Origin: Klebsiella sp. BIGb0138
GTDB taxonomy: Bacteria > Pseudomonadota > Gammaproteobacteria > Enterobacterales > Enterobacteriaceae
Assembly: GCF_004342285.1 (NCBI RefSeq)
Contig: NZ_SMCV01000002.1
Span: 1-64,000 of the forward strand
DNA length: 64,000 bases
Direction of reading: 5' to 3'
In this document: in pieces, positions 26,477 to 35,526 of the stretch
Position numbering within the stretch: the first letter of the stretch is position 1
How the letters are laid out: every line of letters starts with the position of its first letter
The notes under the pieces: model-generated
What the model saw: only the letters and a program-made list of their open reading frames with translations
Told to the model about the DNA's origin: nothing
The model's database searches: none
Program-made: the position numbers and the translations under genes

Positions 26477-26540
26477 AATTTAAGTCCTCATAGTTCTGAT
26501 ATCAGGCCGCGGCCTGCGTCGATACTTGCGGATACCAATA

Positions 26541-26554
26541 CAAATCCCGTGCCA
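26541..26554 (-). promoter_or_regulatory. Sigma-54 promoter of the psp operon
   Basis: On the minus strand TGGCACGGGATTTG fits the -24/-12 pattern (TGGCAC-N5-TTG), about 65 bases before the pspA ATG. It is driven by PspF, whose gene lies just beyond on the other strand; PspF and IHF sites are expected at roughly 26560-26640. Confidence 0.85.
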
Positions 26555-26653
26555 GTTTTTTATCTTGTTGATTTTAAAAGATGTGGTTGTTATCTGCACA
26601 GCGGGTTGCTACAGTGACCTGGTGAATCACACGACTAAATGGCGAATTTCATC

Positions 26654-27625
26654 ATGGCTGAATACAAGGATAACCTGCTCGGCGAAGCCAACAGCTTTCT
26701 CGAGGTGCTGGAGCAGGTTTCACGGCTGGCGCCGCTGGACAAGCCGGTGCTGGTTATCGGCGAACGCGGCACCGGTAAAGAGCTTATCGCCAATCGTCTG
26801 CACTTTCTCTCATCGCGCTGGCAGGGACCGTTCATCTCTCTCAACTGCGCGGCGCTGAATGAAAACCTGCTCGATACTGAACTGTTTGGCCATGAGGCCG
26901 GGGCATTTACCGGCGCCAGCAAACGCCATCCGGGGCGGTTTGAGCGCGCCGACGGCGGCACGCTGTTTCTGGATGAACTGGCGACGGCGCCGATGCTGGT
27001 GCAGGAAAAGCTGCTGCGGGTGATTGAATATGGCGAACTGGAGCGCGTCGGCGGCAGTCAGCCGCTACAGGTCAACGTGCGGCTGGTGTGTGCGACCAAT
27101 GCCGACCTGCCGCAGATGGTGGCTGCGGGCCAATTTCGCGCCGACCTGCTCGACCGCCTGGCGTTTGACGTGGTACACCTGCCGCCGCTGCGCGAACGAC
27201 AGAGCGACATCATGCTGCTGGCGAATCAGTTCGCCATCCAGATGTGCCGGGAACTTGGGCTGCCGCTGTTCCCGGGCTTCAGCGAGCGCGCCACGCAGAC
27301 GCTGCTCGGCTACCGCTGGCCGGGCAACATTCGCGAGCTAAAAAACGTGGTGGAGCGCTCCGTCTATCGCCACGGCACCAGCGACAGCGAACTGGATAAC
27401 ATCATCATCAACCCTTTTCATCAGCAACAGCCAGCGCCTGCCGCTGTCGCCGTCCCGGACGAGCCAGCGTTGCCGCTGGATCTGCGCGCCTTCCAGCTCC
27501 GGCAAGAAAAAAGCCTGCTGCAGGCCAGCCTCCAGCAGGCGAAGTACAATCAGAAACAGGCGGCAGATTTGCTCGGGTTAACCTACCACCAGCTGCGGGC
27601 GCTGCTGAAAAAGCATCAGCTCTGA
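26654..27625 (+). CDS. pspF: Psp operon transcriptional activator PspF
   Basis: A 323-residue sigma-54 activator with no N-terminal regulatory domain. The AAA+ domain carries Walker A GERGTGKE, the sigma-54 contact loop GAFTGA, Walker B GGTLFLDEL and the arginine-finger region RADLLDRLAFDVV. A Fis-like HTH ends the protein (NQKQAADLLGLTYHQLRALLKK). It is held inactive by PspA. I chose the ATG at 26654 (MAEYKDNLLG), the E. coli start; a frame five codons longer is open. The last 10 bases overlap the convergent MFS gene. Confidence 0.96.
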   Translation: MAEYKDNLLGEANSFLEVLEQVSRLAPLDKPVLVIGERGTGKELIANRLHFLSSRWQGPFISLNCAALNENLLDTELFGHEAGAFTGASKRHPGRFERADGGTLFLDELATAPMLVQEKLLRVIEYGELERVGGSQPLQVNVRLVCATNADLPQMVAAGQFRADLLDRLAFDVVHLPPLRERQSDIMLLANQFAIQMCRELGLPLFPGFSERATQTLLGYRWPGNIRELKNVVERSVYRHGTSDSELDNIIINPFHQQQPAPAAVAVPDEPALPLDLRAFQLRQEKSLLQASLQQAKYNQKQAADLLGLTYHQLRALLKKHQL

Positions 27626-29007
27626 GGCGTACGCGGCAGCATCAGGGCGCTGACCACCATCGCCCCCAGGCACAGCGCCGCGTTAAACCACAGCGCATAC
27701 TGCGCCGCGCTGGCCATACCGAGGGGTAAAAATAGCGCAAAAAGTGACGCCGTCACCGCAATGCCCATCGCCCCGCCCAGCGAGCTGCCCATCTTGTAAA
27801 CACCTGAAGCAACGCCGATTTTGCTTTCCGGCGCGTTGGAAACCGCGGTATCCGTCGACGGAGTGGCATAGCAGCCCAGCCCGAGGCCAAACAGCACGTT
27901 GCTGAGAAACACCGTCACGATGTAGACCGACTTATCAAGAAAGGTACAGGAGATAAACAGGATCGCGACGGCGGTAACCACCGGTCCGGTCATCATCGGC
28001 AGCCGGGCCCCGTAACGCTGCAGCAGCTTTTCCCCGACCCGGATCATCGCCAGCACGGTGACCAGATATCCCAGGGTCATCACTCCGGTTTCCAGCGGGC
28101 TCATATTGTGCCCCTTCTGTAGCCAGATGCTGGCGATCATCATCGTGCCGATCGCGCCGTTGAGCATAAAGTTCGACAGCACGGCGGCACCGTAGGCCCG
28201 GTTACGAAACAGGGCAAAATCGATCAGCGCCGCGTCCCCTTTGCGCAACCCGCTGCGGATAAAATAGCTCGCCGACAGCAGCGAACCGGCAAGCATCGTC
28301 AGCGACAGGCCGCTGCTCCAGCCCCAGCCGTGCCCTTTACTGATAAACAGATTCAACAGTACCAGCGAAATAATCAGGCTCAACAGGCCGCTGATATCCA
28401 GCTTCTGCCGCTGGGCGCTTTGGCTGCGGCTTTCCGGCGTGCCGCGGAGCAGCAGCAGAGCCGCCAGCGCGACGGCGATCGAAAAAACAAAGATCCAGCG
28501 CCAGCCGAGGCCGGTCGCGATCGCGCCGCCAACGAAGGAACACAAACCGCTGCCGCCCCACGAGCCGATGACCCAGAAGCTTACCGCGCGCTGCCGCGCC
28601 TTGCCTTCATACCACGTTTTAATCAGCGCCAGGGTCGCCGGCATGATGCAGGCCGCCGACAGCCCCTGCAAAACGCGCCCGGTCAGAAACAGCCCTGGCC
28701 CCTGGGCCAGCACCAGCAGCGCGCTGCCGATAATACTTAACAGCAAGCCGATATGGGTCATACGCATGCGGCCAAACTTATCCGCCAGCCCGCCGCTGGC
28801 GACCACAAAGCAGCCGCTGAATAAGGCGCTCAGGCTAACGGCTAACGTCAGCGTCTCGAGGGAAATATCCAGGCTGCTTTTCATCGCCGGAACGACATTA
28901 ATCACCGACTGGGCAAACAGCCAGAAGGTCAAAACGCTCAAAACAATTCCCGCCAGCAGGCGGTCGGTGCCCACAAACGGTGATTCGGCCAGAGATACGG
29001 AACTCAT
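27616..29007 (-). CDS. MFS transporter of the DHA2 (14-helix) type
   Basis: A 463-residue membrane protein with many hydrophobic segments. GGLADKFGRMRMTHIGLLLS is motif A of the major facilitator superfamily, and the length and second-half layout fit the drug:H+ antiporter-2 (QacA/SmvA) branch. GGAGGATCGAATA precedes the ATG at 29007. It lies 26 bases downstream of the M20 amidohydrolase on the same strand, so they form a two-gene operon; the transporter may import the amidohydrolase substrate or export its product. The substrate cannot be told from the sequence. Confidence 0.85.
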   Translation of the reverse strand: MSSVSLAESPFVGTDRLLAGIVLSVLTFWLFAQSVINVVPAMKSSLDISLETLTLAVSLSALFSGCFVVASGGLADKFGRMRMTHIGLLLSIIGSALLVLAQGPGLFLTGRVLQGLSAACIMPATLALIKTWYEGKARQRAVSFWVIGSWGGSGLCSFVGGAIATGLGWRWIFVFSIAVALAALLLLRGTPESRSQSAQRQKLDISGLLSLIISLVLLNLFISKGHGWGWSSGLSLTMLAGSLLSASYFIRSGLRKGDAALIDFALFRNRAYGAAVLSNFMLNGAIGTMMIASIWLQKGHNMSPLETGVMTLGYLVTVLAMIRVGEKLLQRYGARLPMMTGPVVTAVAILFISCTFLDKSVYIVTVFLSNVLFGLGLGCYATPSTDTAVSNAPESKIGVASGVYKMGSSLGGAMGIAVTASLFALFLPLGMASAAQYALWFNAALCLGAMVVSALMLPRTPQS

Positions 29008-29033
29008 TATTCGATCCTCCCCGTTGCGGATGG

Positions 29034-30203
29034 TTAACGCAGATAATGTTCTGTCAGGGCGCACCACAGCGCCGCGCCCTTGAGCAGGATCCGGTCGTTA
29101 AAATCGTATCCGGGGTTATGCACCATGCAGCGCTCCGCCTCGTCCCCGGCGCCGATAGTGAAGTAGCAACCGTTGGGATTATGCTCGAGCATAAAGGCAA
29201 AATCTTCGCTGCCCATAAACGGTTTCACCTCACCCACCAGCTCCGCGCCGAACAGCGCCGTCGCCACGCTACGCACCATCTCATTGGCGACGGGATCGTT
29301 TCTGAGCACCGGGCTGCCGTTAACGTGGGTCAACGTGGCGCTGGCGTTAAAGCTTTCCGCCTGGGCGACGGCAATATCGTGGATCCGCTGCAGGACCGTC
29401 TCGCGCACCTGCTCGTTCAGGGTGCGTACCGTCAGCTTCATCAGCACCTTATCGTTAATGATGTTCGGCGCATGCCCGGCCTGAATACTGCCGACGGTGA
29501 CCACCGCCGCCTCAAATGGCGTGATATTGCGCGAGACGATAGATTGCAGTGCGAGGGTGATATGGCAGGCCACCAGCGTGGCGTCGACGGTATGTTCCGG
29601 CACCGCGCCGTGGCCGCCTATGCCTTTTACTTCAATATGCAGGGTATCCGAGGAGGCCATCATCGCGCCGTCGCGCAGGCCAATTTTGCCCAGCGCCTGT
29701 CCCGGCATATTGTGCAGGCCGAAAAGGGTATCGCAGGGGAATTGATCGAATAGCCCGTCTTCCACCATCACCCGGCCGCCGTACAGCAGCTCTTCGGCAG
29801 GCTGAAAAATCAGATGCAGCGTGCCGTTAAACTGACGCGTGCGCGCCAGATACTCCGCGGCGTACAGCAGCGTGGTGGTATGCCCGTCATGACCGCAGCC
29901 ATGAAAACGGCCATCGACCAGGCTGGCCCAGGCTTTGCCGCTCGCTTCCTGCATCGGTAAGGCGTCCATGTCCGCCCGCAGGCCGAGACGACGTTCGCCG
30001 TTGCCCACCTTTAAGGTCCCGACCACCCCGGTCCCCGCCAGACCGCGATGTACGTCATAGCCCCATTCGCTCAGCAGACGGGCGACTTCATCGCTGGTTT
30101 TATGTTCTTCGAAGCCGATCTCCGGCTGCTGATGGAAGCGGCGGCGCAGGGCAATAAACTGCTCTTCATTAACCTGTAATGCCTCAATAAGTGGATGCGT
30201 CAT
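29034..30203 (-). CDS. M20D-family amidohydrolase (hippurate hydrolase-like)
   Basis: A 389-residue metallo-amidohydrolase that splits N-acyl amino acids or similar amides in the cytoplasm. Family motifs: RADMDALPMQE (first metal region), FHGCGHDGHTTTLL (metal ligands Cys and His), LIFQPAEE (catalytic Glu) and FMGSEDFAFM near the C terminus. The start at 30203 is preceded by AAGGGATAAC. It heads a two-gene operon with an MFS transporter and is divergent from an AraC-type regulator, which suggests induction by an acylated amino acid or peptide-like compound; that is inference. Confidence 0.88.
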   Translation of the reverse strand: MTHPLIEALQVNEEQFIALRRRFHQQPEIGFEEHKTSDEVARLLSEWGYDVHRGLAGTGVVGTLKVGNGERRLGLRADMDALPMQEASGKAWASLVDGRFHGCGHDGHTTTLLYAAEYLARTRQFNGTLHLIFQPAEELLYGGRVMVEDGLFDQFPCDTLFGLHNMPGQALGKIGLRDGAMMASSDTLHIEVKGIGGHGAVPEHTVDATLVACHITLALQSIVSRNITPFEAAVVTVGSIQAGHAPNIINDKVLMKLTVRTLNEQVRETVLQRIHDIAVAQAESFNASATLTHVNGSPVLRNDPVANEMVRSVATALFGAELVGEVKPFMGSEDFAFMLEHNPNGCYFTIGAGDEAERCMVHNPGYDFNDRILLKGAALWCALTEHYLR

Positions 30204-30375
30204 TTTTGTTATCCCTTTGTTGTGTTTGCGCGACACTTTCGAGTTTATGCTGCCTTATTGGCTTTAAAGTGCTGTTTTTTGTTTTATATTGACGGATTAT
30301 TAATGAGTGTTTTTCATACAAATCGGTTATGACAAAAAATAACCTGTTATTTTTTGTCCTGCAGAGGAGACCACG

Positions 30376-32685
30376 GTGGAGCACCATTCAGGGGATTTTG
30401 GCGTCGCGGTGCGCGACATTCGTCACTACAGTCAGCCGGAGAGCGATGCGCTGACGCTGCTGTGGGTTCTCGAAGGCCAGCTTGAGCTGCACGACGGCGA
30501 CCTGAAACAGCGGCTATCGCCGGACGAACTGACGATAGTCAACCGCCACCATCGCTGGAGCCTGCACGCGTCAGCCGCCAACGCGGTCATGCTGCTGACC
30601 CTTTCCGGCGGCTGGCTGACGCGCCTCGACGGCGATTTTTTTACCGTCGACTACCGGGTTAGCGCCGAAACGCGCGACGCCGATGCCAATCTGCGCCGCC
30701 TGATGCGCCAGCTGTTAGTCGTTGAACTGGTTAATCACCAGGCCCGCTATCGCCTGGAGGCTAACCGCTGGCTCAGCGAAATAGCCCTGCTGCTGGCCAC
30801 CCGCTTCAGCCAGCCCATTGCCTCCGGCCCCCGGCGCGGGGCGGATAGCTGGAGCCGCCGTATTACCCGGGTGGTGGCGCGCATCGACGCCAGCTACCAG
30901 CGTCGGCTCTCGCTGCATGAAATCGCCGCAGCGGAACTGGTCTCCGAAGCCTGGCTGTCGCGTCTGTTTCGCAAAGAGGTCGGCATGAGCTTTATGCAGT
31001 ATCTCACCGCGTTACGCCTGAACAAGGCGGCCGGGCAGCTCATCGCCACCCGTAAACCGGTACAGCAGATTGCCCTGGAACACGGGTTTGCCAGTACCCG
31101 CATTATGAGCGACCTGTTTAAACGCCTGCATGGGTTAACGCCGCGCCAGTTCCGCCAGCAGCATCCGCAGGTTGTCCTTGAGGCCGCGCGTCCGCGCGCC
31201 AGCCGGGCCGAGGTCTGGCTGCCGGTCGCCGTCGAGCGTCTGTACGCCCGGTTGAATGAACCGGAGAGCAGCGGCTGGGACAACCCGCCGCCGCCGCTGA
31301 GCCCGCAGCAGACCCGCCAGATTGACCTGCGCCAGCTCCCTGCCCGCGCGGCGTCGTTACGCCATACCCGCATGGTGGTAACGGTGCGTGAACTGGATGA
31401 TTTACTACGAGAAGATGTCCGTCACGAACTGGAACGGCTGCACGAAACGCTGCCGGTCTACGCCATTGATATCCACGATCCCTTTCTCAGCAGCCGGCTG
31501 TTCGCCACCGGCTGGGACGATCCGCAGATGGCGGGCTACGCCTGCTGGTATAATCTGCAGCACATTTTCAGCTGGCTGGCGAAAATGGGCTGGGGGGTGA
31601 TTCTGCATACCGGGATCACCACCCGCTGCGATTTGCTACAGCGCTTTCTCCGCCTCGCCGCTGACCATTTCCCTGCGGCAACCCTCGCCAGCTGGCGGTT
31701 TGTCTGGCACTGGTCGCCGCAGGCCAGCGAAGAGGCGCGCCAGCACGCCTGGCGGCAGCAGCGCGAGGTCCTGCGGGCCTCGTTGCCGCAGCCGCAGCTG
31801 GGGGTCTGGCATCGCTTCCCGGAAAACGCCATTGACGACGATCCCCTGCTGCAATCGCCGATTCCTGGCGAAGCCGATTTCCTCGCCTGCCAGGCCGACG
31901 CCAACGAACTACTGGATCTCGCTCAGCTGGATAGCAGTAAGCTGGCCGCAAGCGAAAACTACCCGGTGCATAAACTACGCCAGATCCACAGCGCCCTGCG
32001 CCAGCGTCAGCTGACCCTTCCCCTGTGGCTGCTCTCGTGGAACACCCTGACCGGCGACACCCGCGACACCAACGGCCGCTTCTTCCGCGGCGCGCTGCTG
32101 ATGGATAACCTGCTGGGGCTGGCGGATCAGGTGTGGCTGGCCGGGTTCTGGCTCAACTCGGGTCTGCAGGGCGAAGCCCGCGCTAACGGCAAACTGGACA
32201 CCTCAAGCCTCGCGCTGCACTATCTCCACGGCCTGCCGCGCCCGGTTTACTGGGTACTGTGGCTATGGCGACGGCTGCGGGGGGAAGTGCTGGTCAATGA
32301 TAAAAACCTGCTGCTGTTGCGCCACAACGGGCACTATCAGTTGCTGTTACGCAATACGGTGGTGTTCAACCCCTGGCTCTCCAGCGAAGAGGCCTTTATC
32401 CAGCGTTTCAGTCAGCCCTACAGCATTCAGCTGTCCGGTCTTGAAGCGGGACGCTGGCGGATTAAGCAGCATCTGTTCGATCGGCACCACGGGGCGTTAT
32501 TCCCGCTCTTTGAAGCCTTTCGCAGCCACAGCGGCCCGGACGAGGAGGGTTATCAATGGCTAATGCACAAGGCCAGGCCGGACCTGAGCGTCTCAGAGGA
32601 GAGGCCGGATACCCGCTGGCAGATCGTCGACTCGCTGGAGAGTAACGCCCTGGCGCTGTATGAGTTCACCCCGCTGAATGGATAA
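30376..32685 (+). CDS. AraC-family regulator fused to a GH39-like domain
   Basis: A 769-residue protein with three parts: a cupin-like N-terminal sensor (about 1-150), an AraC/XylS helix-turn-helix domain (about 165-262, LSLHEIAAAELVSEAWLSRLFRKE and FASTRIMSDLFKRLHGLTPRQFR), and a long C-terminal region (about 300-769) resembling glycoside hydrolase family 39 (beta-xylosidase-like barrel). In such fusions the barrel usually serves as a sugar sensor. Start is GTG at 30376 with GGAG seven bases upstream. It is divergent from the M20-MFS operon, its probable target. Combining a sugar-binding module with amide-hydrolase targets suggests an amino-sugar conjugate as the effector, an inference only. 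Confidence 0.75.
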   Translation: MEHHSGDFGVAVRDIRHYSQPESDALTLLWVLEGQLELHDGDLKQRLSPDELTIVNRHHRWSLHASAANAVMLLTLSGGWLTRLDGDFFTVDYRVSAETRDADANLRRLMRQLLVVELVNHQARYRLEANRWLSEIALLLATRFSQPIASGPRRGADSWSRRITRVVARIDASYQRRLSLHEIAAAELVSEAWLSRLFRKEVGMSFMQYLTALRLNKAAGQLIATRKPVQQIALEHGFASTRIMSDLFKRLHGLTPRQFRQQHPQVVLEAARPRASRAEVWLPVAVERLYARLNEPESSGWDNPPPPLSPQQTRQIDLRQLPARAASLRHTRMVVTVRELDDLLREDVRHELERLHETLPVYAIDIHDPFLSSRLFATGWDDPQMAGYACWYNLQHIFSWLAKMGWGVILHTGITTRCDLLQRFLRLAADHFPAATLASWRFVWHWSPQASEEARQHAWRQQREVLRASLPQPQLGVWHRFPENAIDDDPLLQSPIPGEADFLACQADANELLDLAQLDSSKLAASENYPVHKLRQIHSALRQRQLTLPLWLLSWNTLTGDTRDTNGRFFRGALLMDNLLGLADQVWLAGFWLNSGLQGEARANGKLDTSSLALHYLHGLPRPVYWVLWLWRRLRGEVLVNDKNLLLLRHNGHYQLLLRNTVVFNPWLSSEEAFIQRFSQPYSIQLSGLEAGRWRIKQHLFDRHHGALFPLFEAFRSHSGPDEEGYQWLMHKARPDLSVSEERPDTRWQIVDSLESNALALYEFTPLNG

Positions 32686-33529
32686 CGGCATCATCTGCGC
32701 AGGTGGGCGTGGGTTGATTCACCCACGCCTGAATTTTAATCCGGCTCTCTTCGCTGGCCGGATTAAAGACCAGCATGTTGAGATCCGGGCGCCCTTCAAC
32801 GGCAAAGGTGGAAAACTCCAGCTCAATCATACCGATCTGCGGGTGCTGCATCCGCTTAAAGCCTTCGCCATGCCCGGCAACATCGTTGCTCCGCCAGAAG
32901 GTGCCAAATTCCGCGCTCTGGCCCGAAAGCTCAGCGATCAGTCGTTCGGTATCGGGCGAGTTACCCACCCGCGCCACATCGGCGCGAAAGGCGCTGACAA
33001 TAAGGCGCGCTACGGACTGCCAGTCTTCCAGCACGCTCCGCGCCTGGCTATCGGTAAACAGGCGGCGCAGGATATTGCGCTCCGCCAGCGGCAGCTGGGC
33101 GTAATCCGTCAGCACACGGGCCGCGGCATGGTTCCACGCAATAACGTCCCAGGTGGCGGTTTTGACGATCGCCGGCACGGGAAACGCATCGATAACCCGC
33201 TGTAACCGCGGGGTAATATCATCCGAGACAATCAGCCGGGTTTCCGGAGGATGACCAAATGCCAGAATAAACAGATGATCGCGTTCCGGCGTGGTCAGCC
33301 GCAGGCCGCTGGCAATACGCCCCAGCACCTCCCGCGACGGCGCGCCCCCGCGTCCCTGCTCCAGCCAGGTGTACCAGGTCGGGCTGATGTTCGCCAGCTG
33401 GGCCACCTCTTCACGCCGTAGCCCGGGCGTGCGCCGACGGCCGGGCTGAAAGCCGAACGTTGCCGGGTCGAGTCGCCCGCGTCGCGCCCGCAAAAATTCA
33501 CCAAGTGCATGTGTTGAAGAGTCAGTCAT
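32666..33529 (-). CDS. XRE-family regulator with MmyB-like domain
   Basis: A 287-residue repressor-type protein. The N-terminal HTH (RRTPGLRREEVAQLANISPTWYTWLEQGR, about 30-62) belongs to the MmyB/XRE group; the C-terminal ligand domain (from about 105) matches MmyB-like proteins that bind fatty-acid-like ligands. AACAGG precedes the ATG. It is divergent from an SDR gene with 97 bases between starts, a typical repressor-target layout. Its last 20 bases overlap the end of the AraC/GH39 gene on the other strand. Confidence 0.88.
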   Translation of the reverse strand: MTDSSTHALGEFLRARRGRLDPATFGFQPGRRRTPGLRREEVAQLANISPTWYTWLEQGRGGAPSREVLGRIASGLRLTTPERDHLFILAFGHPPETRLIVSDDITPRLQRVIDAFPVPAIVKTATWDVIAWNHAAARVLTDYAQLPLAERNILRRLFTDSQARSVLEDWQSVARLIVSAFRADVARVGNSPDTERLIAELSGQSAEFGTFWRSNDVAGHGEGFKRMQHPQIGMIELEFSTFAVEGRPDLNMLVFNPASEESRIKIQAWVNQPTPTCADDAVIHSAG

Positions 33530-33626
33530 CGTCAGCCTGTTAGTATTTATACCCTGATAATGTCTCTACTTTTATAGTATCCCGATAAGACTACCATAGC
33601 CTGGATACTCATTCTGGAGGTAGATC

Positions 33627-34517
33627 ATGCGAATTTTTCTCACCGGTGCGACCGGTTTTATCGGCTCACGCATTCTCAGCGAACTGCGGGCCGCCGGGCA
33701 TCAGGTCACCGGCCTGGCCCGTTCAGATGCCAGCGCCCTCGCGCTGCAGGCGGCGGGCGCCGAGGTGCAGCGCGGTACGCTGGAGGCTCCCGACTCGCTG
33801 CTGGCGGCGGTTGAGGCCAGCGATGCGGTTATCCATACGGCCTTCGATCATGATTTCAGCCGCTTTGTGGCGAACTGCGACAAGGACCGCCGGGTCATTC
33901 TCGCGATCGGTGAGGCGCTGAAAGGCAGCCGCCGCCCGCTGCTCATCACCTCAGGGACCGCCATGGGCGATACGGGCAACGGGCAGCCCGCCAGCGAACG
34001 GCACTTTAACTCCGCGCACCCTAACCCGCGCGCCGCCTCCGAGCTGGCCGGCAATCAGCTACTGGAGGCCGGTGTCGATGTGCGGGTGGTACGGTTGCCT
34101 CAGGTTCATGGCACCACCCGTCAGGGATTATTGAGCTACTACATTGAACATGCGGCTGAAAAAGGGATCGTGGCGGTCGTCGGTGACGGTAGCAACTGCT
34201 GGTCGGCGGCGCACGTCAGCGATGTGGCGGAACTGTACCGTCGGGTGCTGGAGCTGGGAGAAACCGGCATGCGCTATCATGCCGTTGATGAAGAAGCCAT
34301 CGCCTCTTTGCGCATCGCCGAGGTCGTGGCGGAAAAGCTCCACCTCCCTCTGCAATCCCTGACGAGCGAAGAGGCCGCGGTGCATTTCGGTTGGTTTGCC
34401 GCCTTTGCCGGGATGGATCTGCGGGCAACATCCGCCTGGACCCGCCAGCAGCTTGGCTGGCAGCCGACCGGTCCTCAGCTGCTTGACGATCTGCGAAACG
34501 GCCATTATAAAAAGTGA
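33627..34517 (+). CDS. SDR-family NAD(P)-dependent epimerase/oxidoreductase
   Basis: A 296-residue Rossmann-fold protein of the extended or atypical SDR group. The cofactor loop GATGFIGSRIL is at residues 7-17; the usual YxxxK is not evident (the region reads SGTAMGDTGNGQPASE and later NPRAASELAGNQ), which suggests an atypical SDR. GGAGGTAGATC precedes the ATG. It is divergent from the XRE/MmyB regulator, probably its repressor, and closed by a strong terminator. Substrate unknown. Its pairing with an MmyB-type XRE is often seen for SDR genes induced by aldehydes or lipophilic compounds; here that is inference. Confidence 0.85.
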   Translation: MRIFLTGATGFIGSRILSELRAAGHQVTGLARSDASALALQAAGAEVQRGTLEAPDSLLAAVEASDAVIHTAFDHDFSRFVANCDKDRRVILAIGEALKGSRRPLLITSGTAMGDTGNGQPASERHFNSAHPNPRAASELAGNQLLEAGVDVRVVRLPQVHGTTRQGLLSYYIEHAAEKGIVAVVGDGSNCWSAAHVSDVAELYRRVLELGETGMRYHAVDEEAIASLRIAEVVAEKLHLPLQSLTSEEAAVHFGWFAAFAGMDLRATSAWTRQQLGWQPTGPQLLDDLRNGHYKK

Positions 34518-34526
34518 CGTCGTCAC

Positions 34527-34563
34527 AAAAAGTGCGGCCACCTGGCGCGGCGGCACTTTTTTT
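34527..34563 (+). terminator. Terminator of the SDR gene
   Basis: AAAAAGTGC and GCACTTTTTTT form the outer stem around a G+C-rich inner hairpin; the T-run follows on the plus strand, and the A-run could serve the other strand as well. Confidence 0.85.
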
Positions 34564-34660
34564 ATTACCCGCGGGAATGTGCAACAACCTTGATGCAGGA
34601 CGTATTTTCCCCGCCTGAGGCGGCATACTGTAGACACGGAACTCCATCGAGGATCAAACC

Positions 34661-34975
34661 GTGAAAAAATTACTGATATGCTGCTTGTCTGGCGAAACAG
34701 CGACCATCCTGGCGAAGAAAATGCAAAAAATAGCGGATGCCCAGGGGGTGAATCTGTTAATCAGCGCCGTGGGTCTGGAAAATGTCCTGAGCGTGCTCCC
34801 GGCCTACCACGGCCTGTTGGTTGCGCCGCATATTCAATACAAAATCAATGAACTTACTCAGGCATTAACCCATGACCAGCAAATTGCGGTCGTTGAAAGC
34901 TTACCCTATGCCTCATTTGATGGTGATAAGGTGCTGAAGTTTGCTCTGTCGCGGATGTCTCATTCGCTCACCTGA
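34661..34975 (+). CDS. Orphan PTS EIIB-like protein, lactose/cellobiose family
   Basis: A 104-residue protein with the IIB fold of the Lac/Cel PTS family. MKKLLICCLSGETATILAKKMQ aligns with the IIB-Cel phosphorylation loop (C-S-A-G-M-S-T-S), so Cys8 would be the phosphocysteine, but the loop here reads CLSGETAT and has lost the usual AGMST. VAPHIQYKINEL and YASFDGDKVLKFAL match the rest of the fold. No IIA or IIC gene is nearby. It may pair with a remote system or act as a regulatory or repurposed domain. Start at ATG 34661 with GAGGATCAAACC upstream. Confidence 0.75.
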   Translation: MKKLLICCLSGETATILAKKMQKIADAQGVNLLISAVGLENVLSVLPAYHGLLVAPHIQYKINELTQALTHDQQIAVVESLPYASFDGDKVLKFALSRMSHSLT

Positions 34976-35003
34976 CACCCCATGTCGCGGTGAATTTGCC
35001 GGG

Positions 35004-35039
35004 CAATGCGGGCTCGCCTCCGGTCACCGGCCCGCATTG
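35004..35039. terminator. Hairpin after the EIIB gene
   Basis: CAATGCGGGC/GCCCGCATTG stem with a 16-base loop followed by TATTG. The loop is long and the T-run weak, so the terminator call is tentative. Confidence 0.5.
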
Positions 35040-35145
35040 TATTGCCGCGCCAGGGTCCCGTGATAGTTAATAATTTGTAACTGGTAAGATGTGCCAATGT
35101 GAATTATAGTCTGCGCCATCATCGTTCAATGGACTGAAAACGCAC

Positions 35146-35430
35146 ATGATTCCGGTTAATATTCATACTCTTAGTCGCTATGCGGCACACGTCAGTTTGA
35201 CCCATACCATGAAAAGCCATCGTTCTCCCGCCCTCTCGGTAATGATGATTTTCTCTGATTTATGTATCCGTTCAACCCGCGATGCCTATCGCGAGCAGGG
35301 CTGGAAAATTAGCGAGAAACGCAGCGGCATGGTGCTACGAACGTTTGTCGCCACCCATCACGGCGGCAGTGAGATCGAAATTACCCCCAAAGACTATATT
35401 GCCCGTTATAACCGCTTACTTCCGCTGTAA
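35146..35430 (+). CDS. Hypothetical protein
   Basis: 94 residues, basic, with no signal peptide or membrane helix. The first half (YAAHVSLTHTMKSHRSPALSVMMIFSDLCI) and the second (RDAYREQGWKISEKRSGMVLRTFVATHHGG then EIEITPKDYIARYNRLL) look like a compact alpha/beta protein. I do not recognise it. GGACTG lies before the ATG. It stands alone between the EIIB gene and sapA in an accessory block. Confidence 0.5.
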   Translation: MIPVNIHTLSRYAAHVSLTHTMKSHRSPALSVMMIFSDLCIRSTRDAYREQGWKISEKRSGMVLRTFVATHHGGSEIEITPKDYIARYNRLLPL

Positions 35431-35526
35431 GCGCCGGGGAATAAACAGCTAACTGGAGAAACCGGCAATAAAAAGATACCATGTTTCATTATCCGCTCCA
35501 CGCCGCATAAACAGGCTGAGAAACGT

